DNA of 64,000 bases from Owenweeksia sp. (GCA_002695025.1 NZNV01000020.1:1-64000), one strand, 5' to 3'. Shown: positions 1 to 9,245, numbered from the stretch's first letter. Numbers and translations are program-made. Notes: generated by a model not told the origin, from the letters alone.

Positions 1-340
1 ACCCGTCAATGATACGGGCGATCTCATCTCCAAACAGGCGGTCAATGTCTTCCAGTGTATACTCGCTATCCCCTACTACGTCATGAATGAGCGCAGCGGA
101 AACGGATACCGGTCCCAATCCTATTTCACGAGCCACAATGGTAGCCACCTCCAAGGGGTGTAATATATAAGGCTCCCCGGATTTCCTCCGCACTTCAGCG
201 TGCGCATCACGGGCAAGATCAAAGGCTTTACGTATCAGCTTTTTATCGTTTTCGTCTACGCGGTCTTTCATGATGCGCAGGAGAGACTGAAAACGTTTGT
301 CGATCTCTTTATTTTCTAATTCAAGCTCAGCTTCTGTCAT
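1..340 (-). CDS. RelA/SpoT family (p)ppGpp synthetase/hydrolase, N-terminal part (cut by window edge)
   Basis: The first 113 residues of a RelA/SpoT homologue are visible; the rest lies beyond the window start. Such proteins make and break the stringent-response alarmone (p)ppGpp in the cytoplasm. The visible part is the start of the HD hydrolase domain: a histidine in HPLEV, followed by HDVVGDSEYTLEDI. In active hydrolases this second motif is normally HDxxED, so the glutamate is replaced here by glycine, which could weaken hydrolysis. The start is the ATG at 338-340, giving MTEAELELEN, a normal beginning for the family. The gene after it in the window (fahA) is also on the minus strand and ends in its own terminator, so the two are probably separate units. 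Confidence 0.9.
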   Translation of the reverse strand, partial: MTEAELELENKEIDKRFQSLLRIMKDRVDENDKKLIRKAFDLARDAHAEVRRKSGEPYILHPLEVATIVAREIGLGPVSVSAALIHDVVGDSEYTLEDIDRLFGDEIARIIDG

Positions 341-423
341 GGATCAGTTAATGCACTTCGAATATAGCTAACGGGCTAACTTTTGACAAATCAAAAATGA
401 GGCTTGCCCTCAGCTTTATGAAC

Positions 424-455
424 AAAAAAAGCAGACCTCATGGTTCAGGCCTGCT
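424..455 (-). terminator. Rho-independent terminator after fahA
   Basis: On the minus strand a 9-bp stem (AGCAGGCCT with AGGTCTGCT, one G-T pair) with an 8-base loop is followed by seven T. It sits about 30 bases past the fahA stop codon and before the RelA/SpoT gene start. Confidence 0.85.
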
Positions 456-483
456 TATATTTTAGTTAAGCACCGGATTTGTT

Positions 484-1755
484 TTAGCGGGCAGGGAGTA
501 TTTTGGCCCGCACTTCACCAAAGCCGATCTTCAAACCGTCTTTTTTGCCGAAGCCCCGCATGGTAACGGTATCACCATCCTCAATAAAGGTACGTTCCTG
601 ACCATCGGCCAGTTTCACCGGTTTTGATCCCGACCATGAAAGCTCCAGCATGGATCCGTAACTTTCTTCGGTGGGGCCGCTGATAGTACCGGAAGCCATC
701 ATATCACCCGCATTGATGTTGCAGCCGTTTACAGTATGATGGGCCAGTTGCTGTGCCATACTCCAATACATATACTTGAAGTTGGAACTGCTTATTTTGG
801 AATCCTCACCACCTTCCGGAGCCAAGTAAACATCCAGGTTTATATCAAAGCCTGAAGGCGTGGAATTCTGAAGGTATTCCAATGGCTCAGGGTCCTGCTT
901 GGGGCCGCTGGTGCGAAAAGGCTCCAGGGCATCCAGGGTTACTACCCAAGGTGATATGGAGCTGGCAAAATTCTTTCCCAAGAAAGGCCCCAGAGGCTGG
1001 TATTCCCATTTCTGAATGTCGCGGGCCGACCAGTCATTGAAGAGCACCATTCCGAATATGTATTCCTCAGCCTCTTCCACCGAAATGCTTTCCCCCAGAT
1101 TTTTACCGTCTGTGGTGATGAAAGCCATTTCCAGCTCAAAATCCAGGCGTTTGGATGGGCCAAAAACCGGTTTCTCAGCGTTGGGAGGCATAGTTTGCCC
1201 TTTAGGGCGGTGTACATCTTCACCTGAAATAATGATACTGGAAGAACGTCCGTGGTAGCCGATAGGCATGTGCAACCAGTTGGGCATCAGGGCGTTTTCT
1301 TTACCCCGGAACATGATTCCTACGTTCTCTGCGTGTTCGCGACTGGAATAAAAATCCGTATAGTCCTGAATAAAAACGGGCATCAGCATTTGCACCTCGT
1401 GCGCATCAAAAAGTATATCTCCCTGGTGTTCCTGATTTTCGCGAAGCTCCTCATTGTCTGCATCAAACAACTCGGCAATGCGATTACGAACGGCACGCCA
1501 GGTTGGGCGGCCCAGGGTTATAAAATCATTGAGCGTATCCTGCAGAAAAACATCATTGGGCAGTTCCAGGCCATTGAGATATCCAAGCTGTTGAAGTGCA
1601 GAAAGATCAATGGCTGTATCACCAATACGGGTACCTATGGAAACGGTATCATCATCGGCCATAAAAACCCCAAAGGGTATGTTTTGAATAGGGAAGTCGG
1701 TATTCTCAGGTGTTTCCAACCAGCTTTTACGGTTGGGATCATTTGCTGTTAGCAT
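484..1755 (-). CDS. fahA: Fumarylacetoacetase
   Basis: This 423-residue protein is fumarylacetoacetase, which hydrolyses 4-fumarylacetoacetate to fumarate and acetoacetate, the last step of tyrosine and phenylalanine breakdown. Family landmarks are all present: [15 protein letters not shown] (metal-binding Asp and the catalytic His region), [21 protein letters not shown] (two metal-binding Glu), and [25 protein letters not shown]. The length matches the eukaryote-like full-size enzyme rather than the shorter FAH-superfamily hydrolases. No other tyrosine-degradation gene (hmgA, hppD) is in the window, so the pathway must be completed elsewhere. It is transcribed alone, divergent from glyA, and has its own terminator. 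Confidence 0.96.
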   Translation of the reverse strand: MLTANDPNRKSWLETPENTDFPIQNIPFGVFMADDDTVSIGTRIGDTAIDLSALQQLGYLNGLELPNDVFLQDTLNDFITLGRPTWRAVRNRIAELFDADNEELRENQEHQGDILFDAHEVQMLMPVFIQDYTDFYSSREHAENVGIMFRGKENALMPNWLHMPIGYHGRSSSIIISGEDVHRPKGQTMPPNAEKPVFGPSKRLDFELEMAFITTDGKNLGESISVEEAEEYIFGMVLFNDWSARDIQKWEYQPLGPFLGKNFASSISPWVVTLDALEPFRTSGPKQDPEPLEYLQNSTPSGFDINLDVYLAPEGGEDSKISSSNFKYMYWSMAQQLAHHTVNGCNINAGDMMASGTISGPTEESYGSMLELSWSGSKPVKLADGQERTFIEDGDTVTMRGFGKKDGLKIGFGEVRAKILPAR

Positions 1756-1896
1756 GGTATTAATCGTTATTTTCAGGTTTATGCACCCGGATTTATTTTA
1801 TCATCCCGTGCGCTTGTTTTATTTTCGGCCAGTAATTGCTTCCGGCCTCAGGTGGCAAATATTATAAATTTAATATACCCCCGAAAAACACATTCA

Positions 1897-3168
1897 ATGG
1901 AAAGAGACCAAGAAATTTTTGACCTGATCGCTGCCGAGAAAACACGCCAGACAGAGGGCATCGAACTCATTGCCTCAGAGAACTTTGTCAGTCAACAGGT
2001 AATGGACGCTATGGGTTCGGTATTAACCAATAAATATGCAGAAGGCTTTCCCGGAAGACGTTATTACGGGGGCTGTGAAGTGGTGGATGAAGTGGAAACC
2101 CTGGCTATTGAACGTGCTAAGGTACTTTTTGGTGCAGAGTATGTGAATGTGCAACCTCACAGTGGCAGCCAGGCCAACGCAGCGGTTTTCCTTGCTTGCC
2201 TGAAGCTTGGGGACAAGATCATGGGTTTTGACCTTTCACACGGAGGGCATCTCACCCACGGCTCACCCGTAAACTTTTCCGGTAAATTATACGAAACTTC
2301 ATTTTATGGCGTGGAGAAGGATACCGGCCGTATTGATTACGATAAACTGGAAGAAAGAGCTTTGGCGGAGAAACCGAACCTGATCATCTGTGGTGCGTCC
2401 GCCTATTCACGTGATATTGATTATGAACGGTTCAGGGCAGTGGCTGATAAAGTCGGGGCTCTCCTTATGGCCGATATATCTCACCCTTCCGGCCTTATTG
2501 CCAAAGGCCTGCTGAATGATCCGGTTCCTCATTGCCATATTGTTACCACCACCACTCATAAGACACTGCGTGGTCCCCGGGGCGGTATTATAATGATCGG
2601 TAAGGATTTTGAGAATCCCTGGGGCGCTAAAACTCCGAAGGGAGCGGTAAAAATGATGAGTGCCATGATCGATTCGGCTGTATTTCCCGGTACACAGGGA
2701 GGTCCGCTGGAACACGTTATTGCCGCTAAGGCCGTGGCTTTTGGTGAAGCCCTGAGCGATGCCTTTTTTGATTATACCCTTCAGGTACAGAAAAATGCCA
2801 GAAAATTGGCACAGGCCCTGGTGGATAAGGGATATCACATTATAAGTGGTGGTACCGATAATCATTGTATGCTCATTGATCTGCGCAACAAGAATATTAC
2901 CGGCAAGGATGCTGAAAATGCCCTGGGCGAAGCAGATATCACGGTAAACAAGAATATGGTACCCTTTGACGATAAATCACCTTTTGTGACCAGCGGTATC
3001 CGGATTGGCACCGCAGCGGTTACCACCAGAGGCCTGAAAGAAGATGATATGGTGAAGATAGCCGATCTTATCGATCGGGTTATTGCGGATCATGAGAATG
3101 AAGACAAGCTGAACGGTATAAAGAAAGAGGTGAATGCTATGATGGGGCAATACCCATTGTTTGCCTGA
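1897..3168 (+). CDS. glyA: Serine hydroxymethyltransferase
   Basis: This PLP enzyme interconverts serine and glycine while loading one-carbon units onto tetrahydrofolate. The 423-residue form begins [18 protein letters not shown], the usual family start; an in-frame GTG at 1852 would add 15 residues with no family resemblance, so I prefer the ATG at 1897. Visible motifs are ELIASENF, the tyrosine-rich [24 protein letters not shown], and the PLP lysine in [14 protein letters not shown]. The C-terminal part has [14 protein letters not shown]. The TerC-type gene follows after 12 bases and probably shares the transcript. Confidence 0.96.
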   Translation: MERDQEIFDLIAAEKTRQTEGIELIASENFVSQQVMDAMGSVLTNKYAEGFPGRRYYGGCEVVDEVETLAIERAKVLFGAEYVNVQPHSGSQANAAVFLACLKLGDKIMGFDLSHGGHLTHGSPVNFSGKLYETSFYGVEKDTGRIDYDKLEERALAEKPNLIICGASAYSRDIDYERFRAVADKVGALLMADISHPSGLIAKGLLNDPVPHCHIVTTTTHKTLRGPRGGIIMIGKDFENPWGAKTPKGAVKMMSAMIDSAVFPGTQGGPLEHVIAAKAVAFGEALSDAFFDYTLQVQKNARKLAQALVDKGYHIISGGTDNHCMLIDLRNKNITGKDAENALGEADITVNKNMVPFDDKSPFVTSGIRIGTAAVTTRGLKEDDMVKIADLIDRVIADHENEDKLNGIKKEVNAMMGQYPLFA

Positions 3169-3180
3169 TGAATTAGAATT

Positions 3181-3912
3181 ATGGAAATATTCCTGACCTC
3201 CGAAGCCTGGATAGCGCTTCTTACCCTGAGTTTACTGGAAATAGTTCTGGGTATTGACAATATCATCTTTATATCCATATTGACCAATAAATTACCTGAA
3301 GCCAATCGTGCTAAAGCACGTTTTTCAGGTATTGCACTGGCTCTTGTCTTTCGGGTAGTAATGTTGCTGGGTATCACCTGGATCATCGGTTTTACCGAAC
3401 CACTTTTTGAAATATGGGAGCAAACTGTAACCGGCCGCGACCTGGTGCTTATTTTGGGTGGTTTGTTCCTGCTGGCCAAGAGTACCAGCGAGATTCATCA
3501 CAAAATTGACGGCCCGGGCAGGGAAGAGGATAAGAAGAAGCTGAGTAAAGTCAATAAGAGCTTTATCTCCATTATCCTCCAGATCGGCTTGCTGGATATT
3601 GTATTTTCCTTTGATTCCATTCTTACGGCCATTGGGATGACCGATGAGTTAATGATCATGATACTGGCCGTGGTGGTGTCTCTGGTAGTGATGTTGATCT
3701 TTGCCGGCAAGATTGCGGCTTTTATTGAAAAGTATCCTACCCTGCAGATACTCGCCCTGTCGTTCCTGATCCTGATTGGCTTTGTATTGATTGCGGACGG
3801 ATTACACCAGCATATTTCCAAAGGTTATATCTATGCTGCGGTAGCATTCTCTCTGTTGGTAGAGGTCATTAATATCAACGTGCGGAAGAAGAGTGGGGAA
3901 GCCCAGAGTTGA
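3181..3912 (+). CDS. TerC family integral membrane protein
   Basis: This 243-residue protein has about seven membrane segments and the TerC hallmarks: LLEIVLGIDNIIFISIL in the first segment and LLDIVFSFDSILTAIGM in the middle, each with acidic residues within hydrophobic stretches. TerC relatives are linked to tellurite resistance and to manganese export or metal loading of secreted proteins; the substrate here cannot be told from sequence. It starts 12 bases after glyA, so there is no room for a yybP-ykoY type manganese riboswitch directly in front of it. A bidirectional terminator follows about 50 bases downstream. Confidence 0.9.
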   Translation: MEIFLTSEAWIALLTLSLLEIVLGIDNIIFISILTNKLPEANRAKARFSGIALALVFRVVMLLGITWIIGFTEPLFEIWEQTVTGRDLVLILGGLFLLAKSTSEIHHKIDGPGREEDKKKLSKVNKSFISIILQIGLLDIVFSFDSILTAIGMTDELMIMILAVVVSLVVMLIFAGKIAAFIEKYPTLQILALSFLILIGFVLIADGLHQHISKGYIYAAVAFSLLVEVININVRKKSGEAQS

Positions 3913-3962
3913 ATTTACAAAGAGAAATACGGTAACCCTCCAAAGGTCAATTGATCAAAAAC

Positions 3963-3995
3963 AAAAAAGGCTCCCAGATGGGAGCCTTTTTATAT
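3963..3995. terminator. Bidirectional terminator between the terC-like gene and the T9SS protein gene
   Basis: A GGCTCCC/GGGAGCC stem with an AGAT loop is flanked by A6 on the left and T5 on the right, so it can stop both the plus-strand glyA-terC unit and the convergent gene at 4011-5036. Confidence 0.9.
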
Positions 3996-4010
3996 AAGGA
4001 CTGAAACGGA

Positions 4011-5036
4011 TTATTCTTTTATGAATACACCGTTCAATTGTTGTTTTTCACCAACTACCTGGTAAGTATAAGGGCCGGGAGCATAAGAGCTCAGGTCCAG
4101 TTCAAATTGACGGTCACCAGCATTAAAAGATTGCTCAGTGCGATATACTTCGCGACCGCTCATATCTTGGATAACCAGCGTAAGGTTGTTTTCGCTAGGA
4201 AGATCAAATTCAACGGTAGCACGGTCACGTGCGGGGTTAGGGTAGAAGTTCAGACCATTTCTGGAGATGAAGTTCTTATCAAGGCCAACATTTGAATTGT
4301 CAACAGCAGCCCAGATATGAGCTCCAATCTGTAGAGGTGCACCACCGATGGTGAATACGTTACCATATCCAGCCCATGCGGTATCGCTGAGGTGCATAAT
4401 CGCTCCGGCACCACAACCGTTAGGAGTTGACAGAATAGAAAGAGTATCGGAACCATTGTCTACCTGTACAGTACCCCAGAAAGGAGCATTGATACTATAA
4501 GGAGTAGCAAAGGCGAACTCGGTAATAAGATCACTAATTCCGGCAATGCCGTTAGTGTCATTTACATTGTCAAAAGCAACGGGCAGGGTGGTAGCAAGAG
4601 GAGCTGAACCAATACCGCCAGTAGTGTCATAAATGGCTGCGGTAAAAGAACCTTTTGAAGGGCCTTCATCTTTATAAGCTGTAAATACCAGCAGGCTATA
4701 CACATCAACCTGATCTCCGTTAGTGTTTAATATCTGACCCACATCAGTGATAAGGTCACCCCAGCTTAGTTCAAAAGTACCCGTAATAATGTTGCCACCA
4801 CTGCTGATAAAGGTGAAAGGGTTAGGGCAGCTACCAATTATAGGCAGAAGAGTATCAGTAACAGGCATTTTAAATTTAGAGGCACTAGCTACATTATCAA
4901 AAGTGTAGGAAACACCAGATTCCTCAACTTCCATTGTCTGAAGATTGGAATTAGTGTTCAATTGAGGGATTTCCTGGGCTGATACAGCAAAAGAAGCTAT
5001 AAGCCCCAGAGTAGGGAATAATAGTTTTTTCATCAT
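4011..5036 (-). CDS. Secreted protein with T9SS type A sorting domain
   Basis: This 341-residue protein has a signal peptide (MMKKLLFPTLGLIASFAVSA, cut before QEIPQ) and a C-terminal type IX secretion sorting domain starting at about residue 262 with NGLNFYPNPARDRATVEF and ending GVFIKE. The middle, about residues 25-255, is beta-rich and matches no enzyme family I recognise. It contains short Gly/Asp-rich stretches and one pair of cysteines (GSCPNP and NGCGAG). By its signals it crosses the inner membrane by Sec and the outer membrane by T9SS and ends on the surface or outside. It is flanked by terminators on both sides and so is a single-gene unit. Either ATG at 5036 or 5033 could be the start. 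Confidence 0.85.
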   Translation of the reverse strand: MMKKLLFPTLGLIASFAVSAQEIPQLNTNSNLQTMEVEESGVSYTFDNVASASKFKMPVTDTLLPIIGSCPNPFTFISSGGNIITGTFELSWGDLITDVGQILNTNGDQVDVYSLLVFTAYKDEGPSKGSFTAAIYDTTGGIGSAPLATTLPVAFDNVNDTNGIAGISDLITEFAFATPYSINAPFWGTVQVDNGSDTLSILSTPNGCGAGAIMHLSDTAWAGYGNVFTIGGAPLQIGAHIWAAVDNSNVGLDKNFISRNGLNFYPNPARDRATVEFDLPSENNLTLVIQDMSGREVYRTEQSFNAGDRQFELDLSSYAPGPYTYQVVGEKQQLNGVFIKE

Positions 5037-5067
5037 TAATAATGGTTTTCGTTACGAATAATTCTCA

Positions 5068-5075
5068 CAAAACTA
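5068..5075 (-). promoter_or_regulatory. Probable -7 box for the T9SS protein gene at 4011-5036
   Basis: On the minus strand TAGTTTTG matches the Bacteroidota -7 consensus TAnnTTTG exactly, 32 bases before the start codon. It directly abuts the T-tract of the upstream gene's terminator. I see no clear -33 TTTG. Confidence 0.45.
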
Positions 5076-5105
5076 AAAAAGCGAGTTTAAAAAACCCGCT
5101 TTTTC
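5074..5105 (-). terminator. Terminator after the lipoprotein gene at 5169-6023
   Basis: On the minus strand an 8-bp stem GCGGGTTT/AAACTCGC (one G-T pair) is followed by six T. It lies between the lipoprotein gene and the next minus-strand gene. Confidence 0.85.
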
Positions 5106-5168
5106 TATGGCTTTAACTATTAAAACTTAGAACCGAATTAGTAAACGGTTGAAAGAGAGCACTCAAAC

Positions 5169-6023
5169 TTATTCGGTAAGTGTGAAAGTGCGGCTTACGC
5201 TGGTCATGTCACCGGCCACCAGGCTGCCCTTGGCATCTACCAGTTCCAACTTAATAGTATTTTCACCCATGGGCATGCCTTCAACGATATAAGGTTGCCA
5301 GGTGTCAAATTCAAAGGCTTTACCGTTGATGGTAGCTTTCACTGAGTAACCGTTGGGCTTCAACTCTGCATTTACCAGGAAGAAGTCCAGTAATACCTTT
5401 TGGGCATCCTGCCCTTTGTACTCGCCTTTGGGGCGGCTGTAAAACAGCATAGGCTGATTAAGATCGCTCTTTTTCATATCGCCCTTGCCATTGTCACCGG
5501 TGGTGAACTGGAATACTTTATAAGAGTTGGGATTCTTAACACTTTCGTGGTACGAACGGGAAAGGAAAGCAATAGCCACGTGATGACCAGCTTCAACATC
5601 CATGCTAAAGTCCGGCTCGTAATGCGCAGAATAAGGACCATTATCTATAATAAGGTGGATGTGCTGACCCTTATCCGAATTGGCCAGCCTTTTGTCAGTG
5701 GCATCAGCAGTCTGGATCCCCAATTCGTAATCCTTTACGTCAAAATCAAAAGAAACCTTGGTTCCCTGAATGCTTGCATCGCTTGTGGGTGATTTCATTT
5801 CCAGAGATGAGTTCTCATAAGCTATGGACTGCGGGGCCGGGTAAATCTTGAGTCCGTCCCGCTCATAACTTTCAGGAGCATCGTTTTCCGGTTCCATGGT
5901 GGCCGCTGAAGCGGAGTCTTTTTTGTCCAGGTCAACAGCGTCTGTGTTTCGTTCAGAAGTATTGTTACAGGCAGTCATAATGCCCAGGCTTACAATACTG
6001 CTGATAATTAGGTGCTTTTTCAT
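5169..6023 (-). CDS. Hypothetical lipoprotein, phosphopeptide-binding/DUF4399-like
   Basis: This 284-residue protein starts with a lipoprotein signal (MKKHLIISSIVSLGIMTAC, lipobox MTAC), followed by a low-complexity linker rich in Asp, Ser and Ala to about residue 50. The folded part contains GQHIHLIIDNGPYSAHY and AGHHVAIAFLSRSYHESVKN. These paired histidine motifs resemble the DUF4399-type fold often annotated as phosphopeptide-binding in Bacteroidota, but I give that as a resemblance only. It is presumably anchored in the outer or inner membrane facing the periplasm. It is a single-gene unit bounded by terminators. Confidence 0.75.
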   Translation of the reverse strand: MKKHLIISSIVSLGIMTACNNTSERNTDAVDLDKKDSASAATMEPENDAPESYERDGLKIYPAPQSIAYENSSLEMKSPTSDASIQGTKVSFDFDVKDYELGIQTADATDKRLANSDKGQHIHLIIDNGPYSAHYEPDFSMDVEAGHHVAIAFLSRSYHESVKNPNSYKVFQFTTGDNGKGDMKKSDLNQPMLFYSRPKGEYKGQDAQKVLLDFFLVNAELKPNGYSVKATINGKAFEFDTWQPYIVEGMPMGENTIKLELVDAKGSLVAGDMTSVSRTFTLTE

Positions 6024-6080
6024 AATGATCGATTTTTTAACAAAAGGGTTAATCAGTTCAAAGGTTCATAAAAAGTCAAT

Positions 6081-6108
6081 AAAAAAAGCCCCGCAACGGG
6101 GCTTTTTT
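6081..6108. terminator. Terminator after ssb
   Basis: A GCCCCG/CGGGGC stem with a CAA-type loop is flanked by A7 and T6, so it works in both directions. It lies 20 bases past the ssb stop and before the lipoprotein gene start. Confidence 0.9.
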
Positions 6109-6128
6109 ACTTCAGGTCTAAAATTATC

Positions 6129-6467
6129 TTAAGCTTTGGCGCCAAGAAGAAGGATTTCATTGACCACCACTTCGGTAACGTAGCGTTTTTCACCGTTGGC
6201 AGCTTCGTAATTGCGGGTAACCAATTTACCTTCAATCCCGATCTCTTTTCCTTTACGCACATATTTTTCCATAAGGTCAGCGGTTTTACCCCATGCCACC
6301 AGACTATGCCATTGTGTATCGGTTATTTTTTCACCCTTGGCATTCTTATAACTTTCATTGGTGGCCAGGGCAACCTTGGCCAGTTTGTTACCATTTTCAA
6401 GAACCTTTACTTCAGGGTCCATACCAGGGTTGCCGATCAACTGCACACGATTTCTTAAATGATTCAT
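6129..6467 (-). CDS. ssb: Short single-stranded DNA-binding protein
   Basis: This 112-residue protein is one OB-fold SSB domain: RNRVQLIGNPGMDPEVKVLENGNKLAKVALAT, then TQWHSLVAWGKTADLMEKYVRKG and IGIEGKLVTRNYE. SSB coats single-stranded DNA and recruits partners through an acidic C-terminal tip (DDDIPF-like). That tail is absent here; the protein ends LLLGAKA straight after the fold. It is therefore likely a second, specialised SSB (as seen in natural transformation or mobile elements) with the housekeeping copy elsewhere. This role is inference. It is divergent from a zinc-ribbon gene across a 178-base region with a palindrome. Confidence 0.92.
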   Translation of the reverse strand: MNHLRNRVQLIGNPGMDPEVKVLENGNKLAKVALATNESYKNAKGEKITDTQWHSLVAWGKTADLMEKYVRKGKEIGIEGKLVTRNYEAANGEKRYVTEVVVNEILLLGAKA

Positions 6468-6582
6468 AGTAGTAAGATTTAAAGTTTAATGGTCAGCGGT
6501 TTTTCCGATTGACAAGGCAAAGATGAGGAGTGGGGTATAGGGTACTCGGTTTTGAAACACTTACTGTTCGTTTAACTTTCGT

Positions 6583-6608
6583 TTGTAAACGTTTGTAAGT
6601 GTTTACAA
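6583..6608. promoter_or_regulatory. Palindromic candidate operator between ssb and the zinc-ribbon gene
   Basis: An inverted repeat TTGTAAAC-N10-GTTTACAA, with a further direct GTTTGTAA copy inside the spacer, sits about 14 bases upstream of a TATATTTG -7 box at 6622-6629. Its right half overlaps where the -33 element should be. The binding protein is unknown. Confidence 0.45.
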
Positions 6609-6621
6609 TCAGATAAATTTA

Positions 6622-6629
6622 TATATTTG
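6622..6629 (+). promoter_or_regulatory. Probable -7 box for the zinc-ribbon gene
   Basis: TATATTTG matches TAnnTTTG exactly, 16 bases before the ATG at 6646, which implies a very short leader. Confidence 0.5.
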
Positions 6630-6645
6630 ATTAAATATCAATACG

Positions 6646-7011
6646 ATGGAAAAATTTTGCCTCGAATGTGGTGAGCCGATAAAAGGGCGCCAGGATAAGA
6701 AATTTTGTGGGGACAGCTGCCGGAACTCCTACAATAACCGTCAGAATAAGACAGTAAATAACCTGGTTCGCAACATCAACCGTGTGTTAAATAAGAATCG
6801 CAGGATACTGTCAGAACTGAACCCCTACGGAAAATCCAAAACCACCCGGGACGTACTAATAGGTAAAGGCTTTGACTTTAATCATTTTACCGGCATCTAT
6901 GAAACCCGCAAAGGTGGACGTTATTACTTTGTTTATGATCAAGGCTATATTCTCCTGGATGATAACCAGCTGGCCCTGGTGGTAAAGCAGGATTATGTGG
7001 ACCAGAAGTAG
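6646..7011 (+). CDS. Small zinc-ribbon protein (DUF2116-like)
   Basis: This 121-residue protein begins with a four-cysteine zinc ribbon: CLECG at residues 5-9 and FCGDSCRNSY at about 20-29. A basic, asparagine-rich helix (NLVRNINRVLNKNRRILSEL) follows, then a beta-rich tail (GRYYFVYDQGYILLDD). Such proteins are widespread in Bacteroidota with no assigned job; nucleic-acid binding is plausible from the zinc site and the basic helix. It is divergent from ssb, and the glycosyltransferase gene begins about 40 bases after it. Confidence 0.8.
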   Translation: MEKFCLECGEPIKGRQDKKFCGDSCRNSYNNRQNKTVNNLVRNINRVLNKNRRILSELNPYGKSKTTRDVLIGKGFDFNHFTGIYETRKGGRYYFVYDQGYILLDDNQLALVVKQDYVDQK

Positions 7012-7052
7012 CTGCTGCCTGAAAAGTAGTATCCTTGTGCCACAATCCATCT

Positions 7053-9065
7053 ATGAAAACTAAAGCGTTCCACTGGTTCATTTTTGTGGCTTCCGTATTG
7101 GCGCTGGCCTGGTATTATGATTATCCGCACTGGATAATGCAGCCTCCCCAGTCCATTCATAACTGGCGTCAGGCCGATTGCGCATCGCTTACCCTCAATT
7201 ACTACCAACAGGACCTTCCTTTTAATCAGCCTCAAACCCATGGTATGGTGAGTGACGGTGGCACCAGTTCCAAAAATGCGCCTAGTGAGATACCGCTTTA
7301 TTATTGGGGAGTGGGGCAGTTATACCGCATTTTTGGTCCTCATGAAGCCTTATTGAGAGGTTTAAATACGCTGCTCTTTCTCTCGGGTATTTGCGGGTTG
7401 ATGTGGGGCATCTTTCGTTTGTCGGGAAGCTTATTGTGGAGTGTTGCTTTTGGTCTTCTTCCTTTTCTCTCCCCGGTGCTGGTTTATTACGGTTCCAACT
7501 ACCTTACGAACGCTCCTTCTCTGGGGATGGCCTTGTGGGCCATGAGTTTCCTGGTGCTTTTTATAAAAACCGGTAGCCGCAAATACTGGTGGCGAGCCGT
7601 ATTATTTTACTTGCTGGCCGGAAGTTTTAAGCTGCCGGGCCTTTTTCTCTTCTTCAGTGTGGGAGGGACCCTTGTCCTTTCGTGGCTCGTTCCCCGTTTT
7701 AGGATCCCATACCTCAGGTGGAAGGATTATTTTTTGGCTGCCGCCCTTGTACTACTGCCCCTGGTGATGTGGGTAGGATATGCCAACCACTATAATGCAG
7801 AACACCAAACCGTCTATTTCTCTACCACTACCTTTCCTATATGGAAGTACACCTGGCCAGAAATAGGTAGCATGGTACGGCAAATGGCTGCTAACTGGGC
7901 GCAACAGTATTTTCATCCGCTTACCTATCTCTTACTTATTTTTTTTCTGCTGTACACCTTCGTCAGGAGAAAACACGTAAGACAAAGTTATCTTGCCCTG
8001 TTACTGGTGCTCCTGCCTGGTTTGCTTCTTTATTTCCTGCTTCAGTTCTTCACTTTTGTGGATCACGACTACTATGTAATCAACATGTTTATTCTTCCGT
8101 GCTTACTGGTGGTGATCATAACGGATTATCTGGCTGCCTGGAAGCCGCAACTGATGCGATCAGGCTTGATGAAAGTGGCCTTGGTGCTGTTTGTGACGGG
8201 TAATGCCATATACGCGCGGGAGCAACTGGAGTTCCGCTACGAGGAATACCCCAATAGTTTTCGTCAGGATCGGCCACTGCTCTACGAACCGGGTACAATA
8301 AACTGGCTGGACAGCCTGGGTGTAGGTCTGGACGATACCATCATTTTCGTCCCGGATTTCAGCAATACCAGTCTTTACCTGCTCAACCGCTATGGCTGGA
8401 CCAACGGAAAGATGGTCTTTAAGGATTCCACACGGAACCTGTACTTTAACCAGGACAAGGAAGGAGTAAGACGGTCTATTGCCCTGGGAGCTGAATATCT
8501 CTTAGTATATGGCACTGCTAAGCTCCATGAACTGGAATACCTGCATCCCTTTGAGAAGCATCTTAGCGGGCAAAAGGACGAACTGTATGTGTTTGACCTG
8601 CGGGACACCACCCGTAATTTTGACCTCTCCAAAGGAGAACCGTTAATTTCCCAAAGCTTTGATTTTGAAGACAAGCTTCCCCCGGGTTTGTCTCGAGACC
8701 AGCTGACTTCGGGTTTTGCACTTTCCGGGGAGCAATCGGTAAACGCCCTGGGCATGCCTTATTGCGGGGGGCTATCCTTCCACGATATTACAAAAGGCAT
8801 GTTGGTGGAAGTAAAGGTTTGGATCCGCAAGGAGACCACCGATAGGGTGGTGCCCGTCATTCAGAGTGAAAAAGCCGGGTTGGTATTTCAACAGGAAGAA
8901 AGGACCGTAGAGAAGAAGGGGGAATGGGTCTGTTATTTCCAGAGCTATATTGTTGAGGAAGACGTGGTGCCCGATGGAATTAAGATTTTCATTTGGAACC
9001 CGGCCGAAAAACAGGCCTATTATGATGATTACCAAATCCGGGTTTACCGCCCCGCCTACCAGTAA
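7053..9065 (+). CDS. GT39-like membrane glycosyltransferase
   Basis: This is a protein of about 670 residues with 9-11 predicted membrane segments across its first 390 residues and a soluble C-terminal part. The first outside loop carries a conserved acidic/Arg motif region (QPPQSIHNWRQADCASL), where ArnT/PMT-type (GT39/GT83) enzymes hold the catalytic Asp. These use polyprenyl-phosphate sugars on the periplasmic side; the acceptor is unknown. The C-terminal region, about 410-670, holds a Rossmann-like segment and a terminal beta-sandwich-like domain (FDFEDKLPPG to the end). The ATG at 7053 is preferred; a TTG at 7035 would add six residues. A related protein (34005-35414) shares the HSWRQ version of the loop. 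Confidence 0.75.
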   Translation: MKTKAFHWFIFVASVLALAWYYDYPHWIMQPPQSIHNWRQADCASLTLNYYQQDLPFNQPQTHGMVSDGGTSSKNAPSEIPLYYWGVGQLYRIFGPHEALLRGLNTLLFLSGICGLMWGIFRLSGSLLWSVAFGLLPFLSPVLVYYGSNYLTNAPSLGMALWAMSFLVLFIKTGSRKYWWRAVLFYLLAGSFKLPGLFLFFSVGGTLVLSWLVPRFRIPYLRWKDYFLAAALVLLPLVMWVGYANHYNAEHQTVYFSTTTFPIWKYTWPEIGSMVRQMAANWAQQYFHPLTYLLLIFFLLYTFVRRKHVRQSYLALLLVLLPGLLLYFLLQFFTFVDHDYYVINMFILPCLLVVIITDYLAAWKPQLMRSGLMKVALVLFVTGNAIYAREQLEFRYEEYPNSFRQDRPLLYEPGTINWLDSLGVGLDDTIIFVPDFSNTSLYLLNRYGWTNGKMVFKDSTRNLYFNQDKEGVRRSIALGAEYLLVYGTAKLHELEYLHPFEKHLSGQKDELYVFDLRDTTRNFDLSKGEPLISQSFDFEDKLPPGLSRDQLTSGFALSGEQSVNALGMPYCGGLSFHDITKGMLVEVKVWIRKETTDRVVPVIQSEKAGLVFQQEERTVEKKGEWVCYFQSYIVEEDVVPDGIKIFIWNPAEKQAYYDDYQIRVYRPAYQ

Positions 9066-9173
9066 AATTCCTGCTTACCGTCCCACCTTCTTTTCAATTG
9101 TCGGGTGTAGATGCTCGTTCAACTAAAAAATTTTACGGATTCAGCAGGTATCAATTTATTTGGCATCTTTACT

Positions 9174-9183
9174 TGATCGATCA
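9174..9183. promoter_or_regulatory. Ten-base palindrome upstream of the hypothetical gene at 9291
   Basis: TGATCGATCA is a perfect 10-bp palindrome in the 225-base gap before the gene. It could be an operator half or chance; no regulator is nearby. Confidence 0.2.
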
Positions 9184-9245
9184 GTTATTCTGTTCGCCTT
9201 CTCTACAAAAAGTGCAAACAGTTTATCGTATAGATTTAATTAGAT

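Noticed and set aside
1252-1752. Plus-strand open frame of 166 residues opposite fahA
   Set aside because: Shadow of fahA; no family match and a composition typical of antisense frames.
1852-1896. GTG start that would extend glyA by 15 residues
   Set aside because: The extra residues do not resemble the family; the ATG at 1897 begins the conserved N-terminus.
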